Origin: Halictus rubicundus
Lineage: Eukaryota > Arthropoda > Insecta > Hymenoptera > Halictidae
Reading direction: 5' to 3'
DNA length: 64,000 nucleotides
Assembly: GCF_050948215.1 (NCBI RefSeq)
Contig: NW_027488577.1
Span: 1,116,001-1,180,000, forward strand
In this document: positions 32,580 through 46,849 of the stretch, one piece after another
How the letters are laid out: each line of letters begins with the position of its first letter
Position numbering within the stretch: the first letter of the stretch is position 1
Position numbers and translations under genes: made by a program
The notes under the pieces: model-generated
What the model was told of the DNA's origin: nothing
The model's input: only the letters and a program-made list of their open reading frames with translations
Database searches by the model: none

Positions 32580-35500
32580 ATAGAGGATAGGATATTATAG
32601 AGGATAGGATAGAATAGAGGATAGGATATTATAGAGGATAGGATAGGATAGAGGATAACATAGGGGATTGGATAGCATAGAGGATAGGAGACGATAGAGG
32701 ATATGATAGGATAGATGATATTATAGGATAGAGGATAGGATAGGATGGAGGATAGGATAGGATAGAGGATAGGATATAGGATTGGATAGGATAGAGGATA
32801 CGGTTGGATAGAGGATAGGATAGGATAGAGGATAAGATAGGATAGAGGATAACATAGGGGATTGGATAGGATAGAGGATAGGTGACGGTAGAGGATTGGA
32901 TAGGATAGAGGATATTATAGGACAGAGGATGGGATAGGATTGAGGATAGGATAGGATAGAGGATAAGATAGGATAGAGGATAACATAGGGGATTGGATAG
33001 GATAGAGGATAGGAGACGATAGAGGATAGGATAGGATTGATGATAGGATAGGAAAGATTACAGGATAGGATACAGGATACGATATTATAGAGGATACGAT
33101 ATTATAGAGGATAGGATAGGATAGAGGATAGGATAGGATAGAGGATAGGATAGGATCGAGGATAGGATAGGATAGAGGATAGGATAGGATAGAGGATAGG
33201 ATAGGATATAGGATAGGATAGGATAGAGGATAGGATAGGATAGAGGATAAGATAGGATAGACGATAACATAGGGGATTGGATAGGATAGAGGATAGGAGA
33301 CGGTAGAGGATTGGATAGGATAGAGGATATTATAGGACAGAGGATGGGATAGGATTGAGGATAGGATAGGATAGAGGATAAGATAGGATAAAGGATAACA
33401 TAGGGGATTGGATAGGATAGAGGATAGGAGACGATAGAGGATAGGATAGGATTGATGATAGGGTAGGAAAGATTACAGGATAGGATACAGGATACGATAT
33501 TATAGAGGATACGATATTATAGAGGATAGGATAGGATAGAGGATAGGATAGGATAGAGGATAGGATAGGATCGAGGATAGGATAGGATAGAGGATAGGAT
33601 AGGATAGAGGATAGGATAGGATAGAGGATAGGATAGGATATAGGATAGGATAGGATAGAGGATAGGATAGGATAGAGGATAGGATAGGATAGAGGATTGG
33701 ATAGGATAGAGGATACCGTAGGATAGAGGATAGGATAGGATTGAGGATAGGATAGTAAAGACGACAGGATAGGATACAGGATACGATATTATAGAGGATA
33801 GGATAGGATAGAGGATAGGATAGGATAGAGGATAGGATAGGACAGAGGATAGGATACGGATAGAGGATAGGATAGAATAGAGGATAGTATAGAGGATAGG
33901 ATAGAGGATTGGATAGGATAGAGGATATTATAGGATAAACGATAGGATAGAATAGCGGATAGGATAGTATGGAGTATACGATAGAATTGAGGATAGGATA
34001 GGGTTGAGGATAGGATAGGATTGAGGGTAGGAGAGGATAGAGGATAAGATAGGATAGAGGATAGGATAGGATAGAGGATAGGATAGGATAGAGCAGGATG
34101 GGATAGAGGATAGGATAGAGGATAGGATAGGATAGAGGATACGATAGGATAGATGATATTATAGGATACAGGATAGGATAGGATGGAGGATAGGATAGGA
34201 TAGAGGATAGGATATAGGATTGGATAGGATAGAGGATATGATCGGATAGAGGATAGGATAGGATTGAGGATAGGAGAGGATAGAGCAGATGATAGAGCAT
34301 AGGAAAGAATTGAGGATAGGATAGGATAGAATATAGGATAGGATAGAGAATAGGATAGGATAGATGATATTATAGGATAGAGGATAGGATAGGATGGAGG
34401 ATAGGATAGGATAGAGGATAAGATAGGATAGAGGATAGGATAGGATAGAGGATAGGATATTATAGAGGATAGGATAGAATAGAGGATAGGATATTATAGA
34501 GGATAGGATAGGATAGAGGATAACATAGGGGATTGGATAGCATAGAGGATAGGAGACGATAGAGGATATGATAGGATAGATGATATTATAGGATAGAGGA
34601 TAGGATAGGATGGAGGATAGGATAGGATAGAGGATAGGATATAGGATTGGATAGGATAGAGGATACGGTTGGATAGAGGATAGGATAGGATAGAGGATAA
34701 GATAGGATAGAGGATAACATAGGGGATTGGATAGGATAGAGGATAGGTGACGGTAGAGGATTGGATAGGATAGAGGATATTATAGGACAGAGGATGGGAT
34801 AGGATTGAGGATAGGATAGGATAGAGGATAAGATAGGATAGAGGATAACATAGGGGATTGGATAGGATAGAGGATAGGAGACGATAGAGGATAGGATAGG
34901 ATTGATGATAGGATAGGAAAGATTACAGGATAGGATACAGGATACGATATTATAGAGGATACGATATTATAGAGGATAGGATAGGATAGAGGATAGGATA
35001 GGATAGAGGATAGGATAGGATCGAGGATAGGATAGGATAGAGGATAGGATAGGATAGAGGATAGGATAGGATATAGGATAGGATAGGATAGAGGATAGGA
35101 TAGGATAGAGGATAAGATAGGATAGACGATAACATAGGGGATTGGATAGGATAGAGGATAGGAGACGGTAGAGGATTGGATAGGATAGAGGATATTATAG
35201 GACAGAGGATGGGATAGGATTGAGGATAGGATAGGATAGAGGATAAGATAGGATAAAGGATAACATAGGGGATTGGATAGGATAGAGGATAGGAGACGAT
35301 AGAGGATAGGATAGGATTGATGATAGGGTAGGAAAGATTACAGGATAGGATACAGGATACGATATTATAGAGGATACGATATTATAGAGGATAGGATAGG
35401 ATAGAGGATAGGATAGGATAGAGGATAGGATAGGATCGAGGATAGGATAGGATAGAGGATAGGATAGGATAGAGGATAGGATAGGATAGAGGATAGGATA

Positions 35501-36310
35501 GGATATAGGATAGGATAGGATAGAGGATAGGATAGGATAGAGGATAGGATAGGATAGAGGATTGGATAGGATAGAGGATACCGTAGGATAGAGGATAGGA
35601 TAGGATTGAGGATAGGATAGTAAAGACGACAGGATAGGATACAGGATACGATATTATAGAGGATAGGATAGGATAGAGGATAGGATAGGATAGAGGATAG
35701 GATAGGACAGAGGATAGGATACGGATAGAGGATAGGATAGAATAGAGGATAGTATAGAGGATAGGATAGAGGATTGGATAGGATAGAGGATATTATAGGA
35801 TAAACGATAGGATAGAATAGCGGATAGGATAGTATGGAGTATACGATAGAATTGAGGATAGGATAGGGTTGAGGATAGGATAGGATTGAGGGTAGGAGAG
35901 GATAGAGGATAAGATAGGATAGAGGATAGGATAGGATAGAGGATAGGATAGGATAGAGCAGGATGGGATAGAGGATAGGATAGAGGATAGGATAGGATAG
36001 AGGATACGATAGGATAGATGATATTATAGGATACAGGATAGGATAGGATGGAGGATAGGATAGGATAGAGGATAGGATATAGGATTGGATAGGATAGAGG
36101 ATATGATCGGATAGAGGATAGGATAGGATTGAGGATAGGAGAGGATAGAGCAGATGATAGAGCATAGGAAAGAATTGAGGATAGGATAGGATAGAATATA
36201 GGATAGGATAGAGAATAGGATAGGATAGATGATATTATAGGATAGAGGATAGGATAGGATGGAGGATAGGATAGGATAGAGGATAAGATAGGATAGAGGA
36301 TAGGATAGGA
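32580..36310 (+). repeat. 1865-bp tandem duplication
   Basis: Two contiguous copies have an offset of 1865 bp: taacataggg is at 32656 and 34521, and ggataccgta at 33711 and 35576. Both copies share private changes (ggataaagg, gatagggtagg, gataaacgatagg with agaatagcgg), so the duplication is recent. A partial third copy has ggataccgta at 36939, offset 1363, but lacks some of those private changes. Confidence 0.8.
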
Positions 36311-38689
36311 TAGAGGGTAGGATAGGATAGAGCAGGATAGGATAGAGGATAGGATAGGATACAGCAGGATAGGATAGAGGATAGGATAGAGGATAGGATA
36401 GGATAGAGGATAGGATAGGATAGAGGATATGATAGGATAGAGGATAGGATAGGATAGAGGATAGGATAGGATAGATGATAGGATAGAGGATAGGATAGAG
36501 GATATTATAGGATAGTGGATAGGATAGGACAGCGGATAGGATAGGATGGAGTATACGATAGAATTGAGGGTAGGATAGGGTTGAGGATAGGATAGGATCG
36601 AGGATAGGAGAAGATAGAGGATAGGATAGGATAGAGGATACGATACGATAGAGGATAGGATAGAGAATAGGATAGGATAGAGGATACGATACGATAGAGG
36701 ATAGGATAGAGAATAGGATGGGATAGAGGATAGGGGATTGGATCGGATACAGGATAGGAGACGGTAGAGGATTGGATAGGATAGAGGATAGGATAGGATC
36801 GAGGATAGGATAGGATAGAGGATAGGATAGGATAGAGGATAGGATAGGATAGAGGATAGGATAGGATATAGGATAGGATAGGATAGAGGATAGGATAGGA
36901 TAGAGGATAGGATAGGATAGAGGATTGGAAAGGATAGAGGATACCGTAGGATAGAGGATAGGATAGGATTGAGGATAGGATAGTAAAGACGACAGGATAG
37001 GATACAGGATACGATATTATAGAGGATAGGATAGGATAGAGGATAGGATAGGATAGAGGATAGGATAGGACAGAGGATAGGATACGGATAGAGGATAGGA
37101 TAGAATAGAGGATAGTATAGAGGATAGGATAGAGGATTGGATAGGATAGAGGATATTATAGGATAAACGATAGGATAGGATAGCGGATAGGATAGTATGG
37201 AGTATACGATAGAATTGAGGATAGGATAGGGTTGAGGATAGGATAGGATTGAGGGTAGGAGAGGATAGAGGATAAGATAGGATAGAGGATAGGATAGGAT
37301 AGAGGATAGGATAGGATAGAGCAGGATGGGATAGAGGATAGGATAGAGGATAGGATAGGATAGAGGATACGATAGGATAGATGATATTATAGGATACAGG
37401 ATAGGATAGGATGGAGGATAGGATAGGATAGAGGATAGGATATAGGATTGGATAGGATAGAGGATATGATCGGATAGAGGATAGGATAGGATTGAGGATA
37501 GGAGAGGATAGAGCAGATGATAGAGCATAGGAAAGAATTGAGGATAGGATAGGATAGAATATAGGATAGGATAGAGAATAGGATAGGATAGATGATATTA
37601 TAGGATAGAGGATAGGATAGGATGGAGGATAGGATAGGATAGAGGATAAGATAGGATAGAGGATAGGATAGGATAGAGGGTAGGATAGGATAGAGCAGGA
37701 TAGGATAGAGGATAGGATAGGATAGAGCAGGATAGGATAGAGGATAGGATAGAGGATAGGATAGGATAGAGGATAGGATAGGATAGAGGATATGATAGGA
37801 TAGAGGATAGGATAGGATAGAGGATAGGATAGGATAGATGATAGGATAGAGGATAGGATAGAGGATATTATAGGATAGTGGATAGGATAGGATAGCGGAT
37901 AGGATAGGATGGAGTATACGATAGAATTGAGGGTAGGATAGGGTTGAGGATAGGATAGGATCGAGGATAGGAGAAGATAGAGGATAGGATAGGATAGAGG
38001 ATACGATACGATAGAGGATAGGATAGAGAATAGGATAGGATAGAGGATACGATACGATAGAGGATAGGATAGAGAATAGGATGGGATAGAGGATAGGGGA
38101 TTGGATCGGATACAGGATAGGAGACGGTAGAGGATTGGATAGGATAGAGGATAGGATAGGATATAGGATAGCATAGGATAGAGGATAGGATAGGATAGAG
38201 GATAACATAGGGGATTGGATAGCATAGAGGATAGGAGACGATAGAGGATAGGATAAGATAGAGGATAGGATAGGATAGATGATATTATAGGATAGAGGAT
38301 AGGATAGGTTGGAGTATAGGATAGGATAGAGGATAGGATATAGGATTGGATAGGATAGAGGATACGATATTATAGAGGATAGGATAGGATAGAAGATAGG
38401 ATAGGATAGAGGATAGGATAGGATAGAGGATAGGATAGGAGAGAGGATAGGATAGGATAGAGGATAGGATACGGATAGAGGATAGGATAGAATAGAGGAT
38501 AGGATAGAGGATAGGATAGAGGATTGGATAGCATAGAGGATAGGATAGGATAGAGGATAGGATGGGATACAGGATAGGATAGGATAGAGGATAGGATAGG
38601 ATAGAGGATAGGATAGGATAGAGGATAGGTTAGGATAGAGGATAGGATAGGATAGAGGATAGGATATTATAGAGGATAGGATAGGATAG

Positions 38690-41600
38690 AGGATAACATA
38701 GTGGATTGGATAGCATAGAGGATAGGAGACGATAGAGGATAGGATAGGATAGAGGATACGATAGGATAGATGATATTATAGGATAGAGGATAGGATAGGA
38801 TGGAGGATAGGATAGGATAGAGGATAGGATAGGATAGAGGATAGGATACGATAGAGGATTGGATAGGATAGAGGATACGATAGGATATAGGATAGGATAG
38901 GATAGAGGATAGGATAGGATAGAGGATAGGATAGGATAGAGGATTGGATAGGATAGAGGATAGGATAGGATAGAGGATAGGATAGGAAAGAGGACAGGAT
39001 AGGATAGAGGATAGGATAGGATAGAGGATAGGAAAGAATTGAGGATAGGATAGGAGAGAATATAGGATAGGATAGAGAATAGGATAGGATAGATGATATT
39101 ATAGGATACAGGATAGGATAGGATGGAGGATAGGATAGGATAGAGGATAAGATAGGATAGAGGATAGGATAGGATAGAGGATAGGATAGGATAGAGCAGG
39201 ATAGGATAGAGGATAGTATAGGATAGAGCAGGATAGGATAGAGGATAGGATAGAGGATAGGATAGAGGATTGGATAGGATAGAGGATATTATAGGATAGA
39301 GGATAGGATAGGATAGCGGATAGGATAGGATGGAGTATAGGATAGAATTGAGGATAGGATAGGGTTGAGGATAGGATAGGAAAGAGGACAGGATAGGATA
39401 GAGGATAGGATAGGATAGAGGATAGGATAGGATAGAGGATAGGATAGGATATAGGATAGGATAGGATAGAGGATAGGATAGGATAGAGGATAGGATAGGA
39501 TAGAGGATTGGATAGGATAGAGGATAGGATAGGATAGAGGATAGGATAGGAAAGAGGACAGGATAGGATAGAGGATAGGATAGGATAGAGGATAGGATAG
39601 GATAGAGGATAGGATAGGATAGATGATAGAATAGGATAGAGGATAGGATAGGATAGGGAATAGGATAGGATAGACGATATTATAGGAAAGAGGATAGGAT
39701 ATGATAGAGGATACGATATTATAGAGGATAGGATAGACGATAACATAGGGGATTGGATAGGATAGAGAATAGGATAGGATAGAGGATAGGATAGGATAGA
39801 GGATAGGATACGATAGAGGATTGGATAGGATAGAGGATACGATAGGATAGAGGATAGGATAGGATTGAGGATAGGATAGGAAAGAGGACAGGATAGGATA
39901 GAGGATAGGATAGGATAGAGGATAGGATAGGACACAGGATAGGATAGGATAGAGGATAGGATAGGATAGAGGATAGGATACGATAGAGGATTGGATAGGA
40001 TAGAGGATAGGATAGGATAGAGGATAGGATAGGATAGAGGATAGGATAGGATAGAGGATAGGATAGGATAGAGGATAGGATAGGATAGAGGATAGGATAG
40101 GATAGAGGATAGGATAGGATAGGATAGAGGATAGGATAGGATAGAGGATAGGATAGGATAGAGGATTGGATAGGATAGAGGATAGGATAGGATAGATGAT
40201 AGGATAGGAAAGAGGACAGGATAGGATAGAGGATAGGATAGGATAGAGGATGGGATAGGATAGAGGATAGGATAGGATAGATGATAGAATAGGATAGAGG
40301 ATAGGATAGGATAGGGAATAGGATAGGATAGAGGATAGGATATTATAGAGGATAGGATAGGATAGAGGATAACATAGTGGATTGGATAGCATAGAGGATA
40401 GGAGACGATAGAGGATAGGATAGGATAGAGGATACGATAGGATAGATGATATTATAGGATAGAGGATAGGATAGGATGGAGGATAGGATAGGATAGAGGA
40501 TAGGATAGGATAGAGGATAGGATACGATAGAGGATTGGATAGGATAGAGGATACGATAGGATATACGATAGGATAGGATAGAGGATAGGATAGGATAGAG
40601 GATAGGATAGGATAGAGGATTGGATAGGATAGAGGATAGGATAGGATAGAGGATAGGATAGGAAAGAGGACAGGATAGGATAGAGGATAGGATAGGATAG
40701 AGGATAGGAAAGAATTGAGGATAGGATAGGAGAGAATATAGGATAGGATAGAGAATAGGATAGGATAGATGATATTATAGGATACAGGATAGGATAGGAT
40801 GGAGGATAGGATAGGATAGAGGATAAGATAGGATAGAGGATAGGATAGGATAGAGGATAGGATAGGATAGAGCAGGATAGGATAGAGGATAGTATAGGAT
40901 AGAGCAGGATAGGATAGAGGATAGGATAGAGGATAGGATAGAGGATTGGATAGGATAGAGGATATTATAGGATAGAGGATAGGATAGGATAGCGGATAGG
41001 ATAGGATGGAGTATAGGATAGAATTGAGGATAGGATAGGGTTGAGGATAGGATAGGAAAGAGGACAGGATAGGATAGAGGATAGGATAGGATAGAGGATA
41101 GGATAGGATAGAGGATAGGATAGGATATAGGATAGGATAGGATAGAGGATAGGATAGGATAGAGGATAGGATAGGATAGAGGATTGGATAGGATAGAGGA
41201 TAGGATAGGATAGAGGATAGGATAGGAAAGAGGACAGGATAGGATAGAGGATAGGATAGGATAGAGGATAGGATAGGATAGAGGATAGGATAGGATAGTT
41301 GATAGAATAGGATAGAGGATAGGATAGGATAGGGAATAGGATAGGATAGACGATATTATAGGAAAGAGGATAGGATATGATAGAGGATACGATATTATAG
41401 AGGATAGGATAGACGATAACATAGGGGATTGGATAGGATAGAGAATAGGATAGGATAGAGGATAGGATAGGATAGAGGATAGGATACGATAGAGGATTGG
41501 ATAGGATAGAGGATACGATAGGATAGAGGATAGGATAGGATTGAGGATAGGATAGGAAAGAGGACAGGATAGGATAGAGGATAGGATAGGATAGAGGATA

Positions 41601-42120
41601 GGATAGGACACAGGATAGGATAGGATAGAGGATAGGATAGGATAGAGGACAGGATACGATAGAGGATTGGATAGGATAGAGGATAGGATAGGATAGAGGA
41701 TAGGATAGGATAGAGGATAGGATAGGATAGAGGATAGGATAGGATAGAGGATAGGATAGGATAGGATAGAGGATAGGATAGGATAGAGGATAGGATAGGA
41801 TAGAGGATTGGATAGGATAGAGGATAGGATAGGATAGAGGATAGGATAGGAAAGAGGACAGGATAGGATAGAGGATAGGATAGGATAGAGGATGGGATAG
41901 GATAGAGGATAGGATAGGATAGATGATAGAATAGGATAGAGGATAGGATAGGATAGGGAATAGGATAGGATAGACGATATTATAGGAAAGAGGATAGGAT
42001 ATGATAGAGGATACGATATTATAGAGGATAGGATAGACGATAACATAGGGGATTGGATAGGATAGAGAATAGGATAGGATAGAGGATAGGATAGGATAGA
42101 GGATAGGATACGATAGAGGA
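38690..42120 (+). repeat. 1676-bp tandem duplication
   Basis: Marker pairs lie 1676 bp apart: gtggattgg at 38701 and 40377, ggaaagaatt at 39031 and 40707, gatagtatag at 39212 and 40888, and ggatagggaa at 39651 and 41327. A later pair of ggatagggaa (40309 and 41951) is 1642 bp apart. The difference of 34 bp equals two 17-bp monomers. Confidence 0.75.
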
Positions 42121-45100
42121 TTGGATAGGATAGAGGATACGATAGGATAGAGGATAGGATAGGATTGAGGATAGGATAGGAAAGAGGACAGGATAGGATA
42201 GAGGATAGGATAGGATAGAGGATAGGATAGGACACAGGATAGGATAGGATAGAGGATAGGATAGGATAGAGGATAGGATACGATAGAGGATTGGATAGGA
42301 TAGAGGATAGGATAGGATAGAGGATAGGATAGGATAGAGGATAGGATAGGATAGAGGATAGGATAGGATAGGATAGAGGATAGGATAGGATAGAGGATAG
42401 GATAGGATAGGATAGAGGATAGGATAGGATAGAGGATAGAATAGGATAGAGGATAGGATAGGATAGATGATAGGATAGGATAGATGATATTATAGGAAAG
42501 AGGATAGGATATGATAGAGGATAAGATATTATAGAGGATAGGATAGGATAGAGGATAGGATAGGATAGAGGATAGGATAGGATAGAGGATAGGATAGGAT
42601 AGAGGATAGGATAGGATAGAGGATAGGATAGGATAGAGGATAGGATATTATAGAACATAGGATAGAATAGAGGATAGGATATTATAGAGGATAGGATAGG
42701 ATAGAGGATAACATAGGGGATTGGATAGCATAGAGGATAGGAGACGATAGAGGATAGGACAGGATAGATGATATTATAGGATAGAGGATAGGATAGGATG
42801 GAGGATAGGATAGGATAGAAGATAGGATAGGATAGAGGATAGGATAGGACAGAGGATAGGATAGGATAGAGGATAGGATATTATAGAGGATAGGATAGGA
42901 TAGAGGATAACATAGGGGATTGGATAGCATAGAGGATAGGAGACGATAGAGGATAGGATAGGATAGATGATATTATAGGATAGAGGATAGGATAGGATGG
43001 AGGATAGGATAGGATAGAGGATAAGATAGGATAGAGGATAACATAGGGGATTGGATAGGATAGAGGATAGGAGACGGTAGAGGATTGGATAGGATAGAGG
43101 ATAGGAGACGGTAGAGGATTGGATAGGATAGAGGATATTATAGGACAGAGGATGGGATAGATTGAGGATAGGATAGGATAGAGGATAAGATAGGATAGAG
43201 GATAACATAGGGGATTGGATAGGATAGAGGATGGAGACGATAGAGGATAGGATAGGATTGATGATAGGATAGGAAAGATTACAGTATAGGATACAGGATA
43301 CGATATTATAGAGGATACGATATTATAGAGGATAGGATAGGATAGAGGATAGGATAGGATAGAGGATAGGATAGGATCGAGGATAGGATAGGATAGAGGA
43401 TAGGATAGGATAGAGGATAGGATAGGATATAGGATAGGATAGGATAGAGGATAGGATAGGATAGAGGATAGGATAGGATAGAGGATTGGATAGGATAGAG
43501 GATACCGTAGGATAGAGGATAGGATCGAATAGAGGATAGGATAGGATTGAGGATAGGAGAGGATAGAGCAGATGATAGAGCATAGGAAAGAAATGAGGAT
43601 AGGATAGGAAGGAATATAGGATAGGATAGAGAATAGGATAGGATAGAGGATAGGATAGGATAGAGGATAGGATAGGATATAGGATAGGGTAGGATAGAGG
43701 ATTGGATAGGATAGAGGATACGGTTGGATAGAGGATAGGATAGGATAGAGGATAAGATAGGATAGAGGATAACATAGGGGATTGGATAGGATAGAGGATA
43801 GGAGACGGTAGAGGATTGGATAGGATAGAGGATATTATAGGACAGAGGATGGGATAGGATTGAGGATAGGATAGGATAGAGGATAAGATAGGATAGAGGA
43901 TAACATAGGGGATTGGATAGGATAGAGGATAGGAGACGATAGAGGATAGGATAGGATTGATGATAGGATAGGAAAGATTACAGGATAGGATACAGGATAC
44001 GATATTATAGAGGATACGATATTATAGAGGATAGGATATGATAGAGGATAGGATAGGATCGAGGATAGGATAGGATAGAGGATAGGATAGGATAGAGGAT
44101 AGGATAGGATATAGGATAGGATAGGATAGAGGATAGGATAGGATAGAGGATAGGATAGGATAGAGGATTGGATAGGATAGAGGATACCGTAGGATAGAGG
44201 ATAGGATAGGATTGAGGATAGGATAGTAAAGACGACAGGATAGGATACAGGATACGATATTATAGAGGATAGGATAGGATAGAGGATAGGATAGGATAGA
44301 GGATAGGATAGGACAGAGGATAGGATACGGATAGAGGATAGGATAGAATAGAGGATAGTATAGAGGATAGGATAGAGGATTGGATAGGATAGAGGATATT
44401 ATAGGATAGACGATAGGATAGGATAGCGGATAGGATAGTATGGAGTATACGATAGAATTGAGGATAGGATAGGGTTGAGGATAGGATAGGATTGAGGGTA
44501 GGAGAGGATAGAGGATAAGATAGGATAGAGGATAGGATAGGATAGAGGATAGGATAGGATAGAGCAGGATGGGATAGAGGATAGGATAGAGGATAGGATA
44601 GGATAGAGGATACGATAGGATAGATGATATTATAGGATACAGGATAGGATAGGATGGAGGATAGGATAGGATAGAGGATAGGATATAGGATTGGATAGGA
44701 TAGAGGATATGATCGGATAGAGGATAGGATAGGATTGAGGATAGGAGAGGATAGAGCAGATGATAGAGCATAGGAAAGAATTGAGGATAGGATAGGATAG
44801 AATATAGGATAGGATAGAGGATAGGATAGGACAGAGGATAGGATACGGATAGAGGATAGGATAGGATGGAGGATAGGATAGGATAGAGGATAAGATAGGA
44901 TAGAGGATAGGATAGGATAGAGGGTAGGATAGGATAGAGCAGGATAGGATAGAGGATAGGATAGGATAGAGCAGGATAGGATAGAGGATAGGATAGAGGA
45001 TAGGATAGGATAGAGGATAGGATAGGATAGAGGATATGATAGGATAGAGGATAGGATAGGATAGAGGATAGGATAGGATAGATGATATTATAGGAAAGAG

Positions 45101-46580
45101 GATAGGATATGATAGAGGATAGGATAGGATAGAGCATAGGATAGGATAGAGGATAGGATAGGATAGAGGATAGGATAGGATAGAGGATAGGATAGGATAG
45201 AGGATAGGATAGGATAGAGGATAGGATAGGATAGAGGATAGGATACGATAGAGGATAGGATAGAGGATAGGATAGAGTATTGGATAGGATAGAGGATATT
45301 ATAGGATAGTGGATAGGATAGGATAGCGGATAGGATAGGATGGAGTATACGATAGAATTGAGGGTAGGATAGGGTTGAGGATAGGATAGGATCGAGGATA
45401 GGAGAAGATAGAGGATAGGATAGGATAGAGGATACGATACGATAGAGGATAGGATAGAGAATAGGATAGGATATAGGATACGATACGATAGAGGATAGGA
45501 TAGAGAATAGGATAGGATAGAGGATAGGGGATTGGATCGGATACAGGATAGGAGACGGTAGAGGATTGGATAGGATAGAGGATAGGATAGGATATAGGAT
45601 AGCATAGGATAGAGGATAGGATAGGATAGAGGATAACATAGGGGATTGGATAGCATAGAGGATAGGAGACGATAGAGGATAGGATAAGATAGAGGATAGG
45701 ATAGGATAGATGATATTATAGGATAGAGGATAGGATAGGATGGAGTATAGGATAGGATAGAGGATAGGATATAGGATTGGATAGGATAGAGGATACGATA
45801 TTATAGAGGATAGGATAGGATAGAAGATAGGATAGGATAGAGGATAGGATAGGATAGAGGATAGGATAGGAGAGAGGATAGGATAGGATAGAGGATAGGA
45901 TAGGACAGAGGATAGGATACGGATAGAGGATAGGATAGAATAGAGGATAGGATAGAGGATAGGATAGAGGATTGGATAGGATAGAGGATATTATAGGATA
46001 GAGGATAGGATAGGATAGCGGATAGGATAGTATGGAGTATACGATAGAATTGAGGATAGGATAGGGTTGAGGATAGGAGAGGATACAGGATAGGATAGGA
46101 CAGAGGATAGGATAGGATAGAGGATAAGATAATATAGAGGATAGGATAGGATAGAGGATAGGATAGGATAGAGGATAGGATGGGATACAGGATAGGATAG
46201 GATAGAGGATAGGATATAATAGAGGATAGGACAGGATAGAGGATAGGTTAGGATAGAGGATAGGATAGGATAGAGGATAGGATATTATAGAGGATAGGAT
46301 AGGATAGAGGATAGAGGATAGGATAGGATAGAGAATAGGATAGGATAGAGGATAGGATAGGATAGAGGATAGGATAGGATGGAGGATAGGATAGGATAGA
46401 GGATAGGATATAGGATTGGATAGGATAGAGGATAGGATCGGATAGAGGATAGGATAGGATTGAGGATAGGAGAGGATATAGCAGATGATAGAGCATAGGA
46501 AAGAATTGAGGATAGGATAGGATAGAATATAGGATAGGATAGAGAATAGGATAGGATAGATGATATTATAGGATAGAGGA

Positions 46581-46584
46581 TAGG
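46581..46584. repeat. Target-site duplication, left copy (TAGG)
   Basis: TAGG directly precedes the TG of the 5' LTR and is repeated directly after the CA of the 3' LTR. Because TAGG occurs in every monomer, the match alone is weak. However, removing the element and one TAGG restores a segment identical to array copies elsewhere, for example near 26160-26225, which supports a 4-bp duplication. Confidence 0.75.
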
Positions 46585-46744
46585 TGTAGGGATACGCACG
46601 TGTGCGATCGGCAAAGCGCGGCGGCAACGCGCGACATTGTAGTTGCCGGCCAAAACAACCGACGATCTCGGCGGAACGCGGCGGCCGCCAAAGACGCCCT
46701 TTGGTGATCTGCCGACTTCGTCATACAATGTATGCGCGATCAAG

Positions 46745-46779
46745 TATAAAAGGACTGCATCGACCGAGAAGATTCATTC
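46745..46779 (+). promoter_or_regulatory. LTR core promoter: TATA box and initiator
   Basis: TATAAAA is at 46745-46751. TCATTC at 46774-46779 matches the insect initiator consensus TCAKTY, with its A at 46776. The first T of the TATA box is 31 bp upstream of that A, which is standard geometry for Pol II. This would place the U3/R boundary near 46776. No clear downstream promoter element was seen at +28. Confidence 0.75.
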
Positions 46780-46813
46780 AAAATCTCGCCGTCGAACACG
46801 CGCCGTCGACATA

Positions 46814-46819
46814 AATAAA
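46814..46819 (+). terminator. Polyadenylation signal AATAAA in 5' LTR
   Basis: AATAAA lies 38 bp after the predicted start at 46776. It is the 5' counterpart of the signal in the 3' LTR that would end the genomic transcript. The close spacing to the cap site may explain why the 5' copy is bypassed; that is inference. Confidence 0.6.
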
Positions 46820-46849
46820 GTATACGTTTAACAGTTACTCGCCCCTACA

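Larger units (their letters stand above)
1..46584 (+). repeat. 17-bp satellite array (left block)
   Basis: The whole stretch is tandem copies of AGGATAGGATAGGATAG (three GGATA-type pentamers with an extra AG, 5+5+7) mixed with 12-bp copies that lack one pentamer. Point variants such as gacagg, cgatag, gatatta, gattgg and gcagg recur in fixed order and define higher-order repeats. The + strand is nearly C-free throughout and no inverted block was seen. There are no host genes, RNA genes or other elements in these 46 kb. The many long minus-strand open frames exist because the repeat contains no stop in those frames and cycles every 51 bp. The array runs off the left edge, so its full length is unknown. 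Confidence 0.97.
46585..46849 (+). repeat. 5' LTR (265 bp)
   Basis: It begins TGTAGGG and ends CCCTACA, a perfect 7-bp inverted terminal repeat with canonical TG/CA. It matches the 3' LTR throughout except for one extra A in an AAA run at about 46613-46615 (ggcaaagcg here, ggcaagcg in the 3' copy). It contains a TATA box, an initiator match and AATAAA. Short open frames inside it are incidental. Confidence 0.97.

Noticed and set aside
1556..46496. Long minus-strand open frames encoding YPILYPILSSILSYPLS-like proteins as genes
   Set aside because: They follow the satellite monomer exactly, occur in all three minus frames, and show no start context, codon bias or domain. They result from a stop-free 17-bp repeat.
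1..46584. CRISPR array
   Set aside because: There is no alternation of constant repeats with unique spacers, and the setting is eukaryotic.
1..46584. CENP-B box in the satellite
   Set aside because: No segment resembles the TTCG...A..CGGG pattern; C is too rare on the + strand.
46602..46831. Short plus-strand frames within the 5' LTR, repeated at 51306-51494 in the 3' LTR
   Set aside because: They lie across U3/R with the promoter inside them. They have no recognisable domain and are explained by the LTR.
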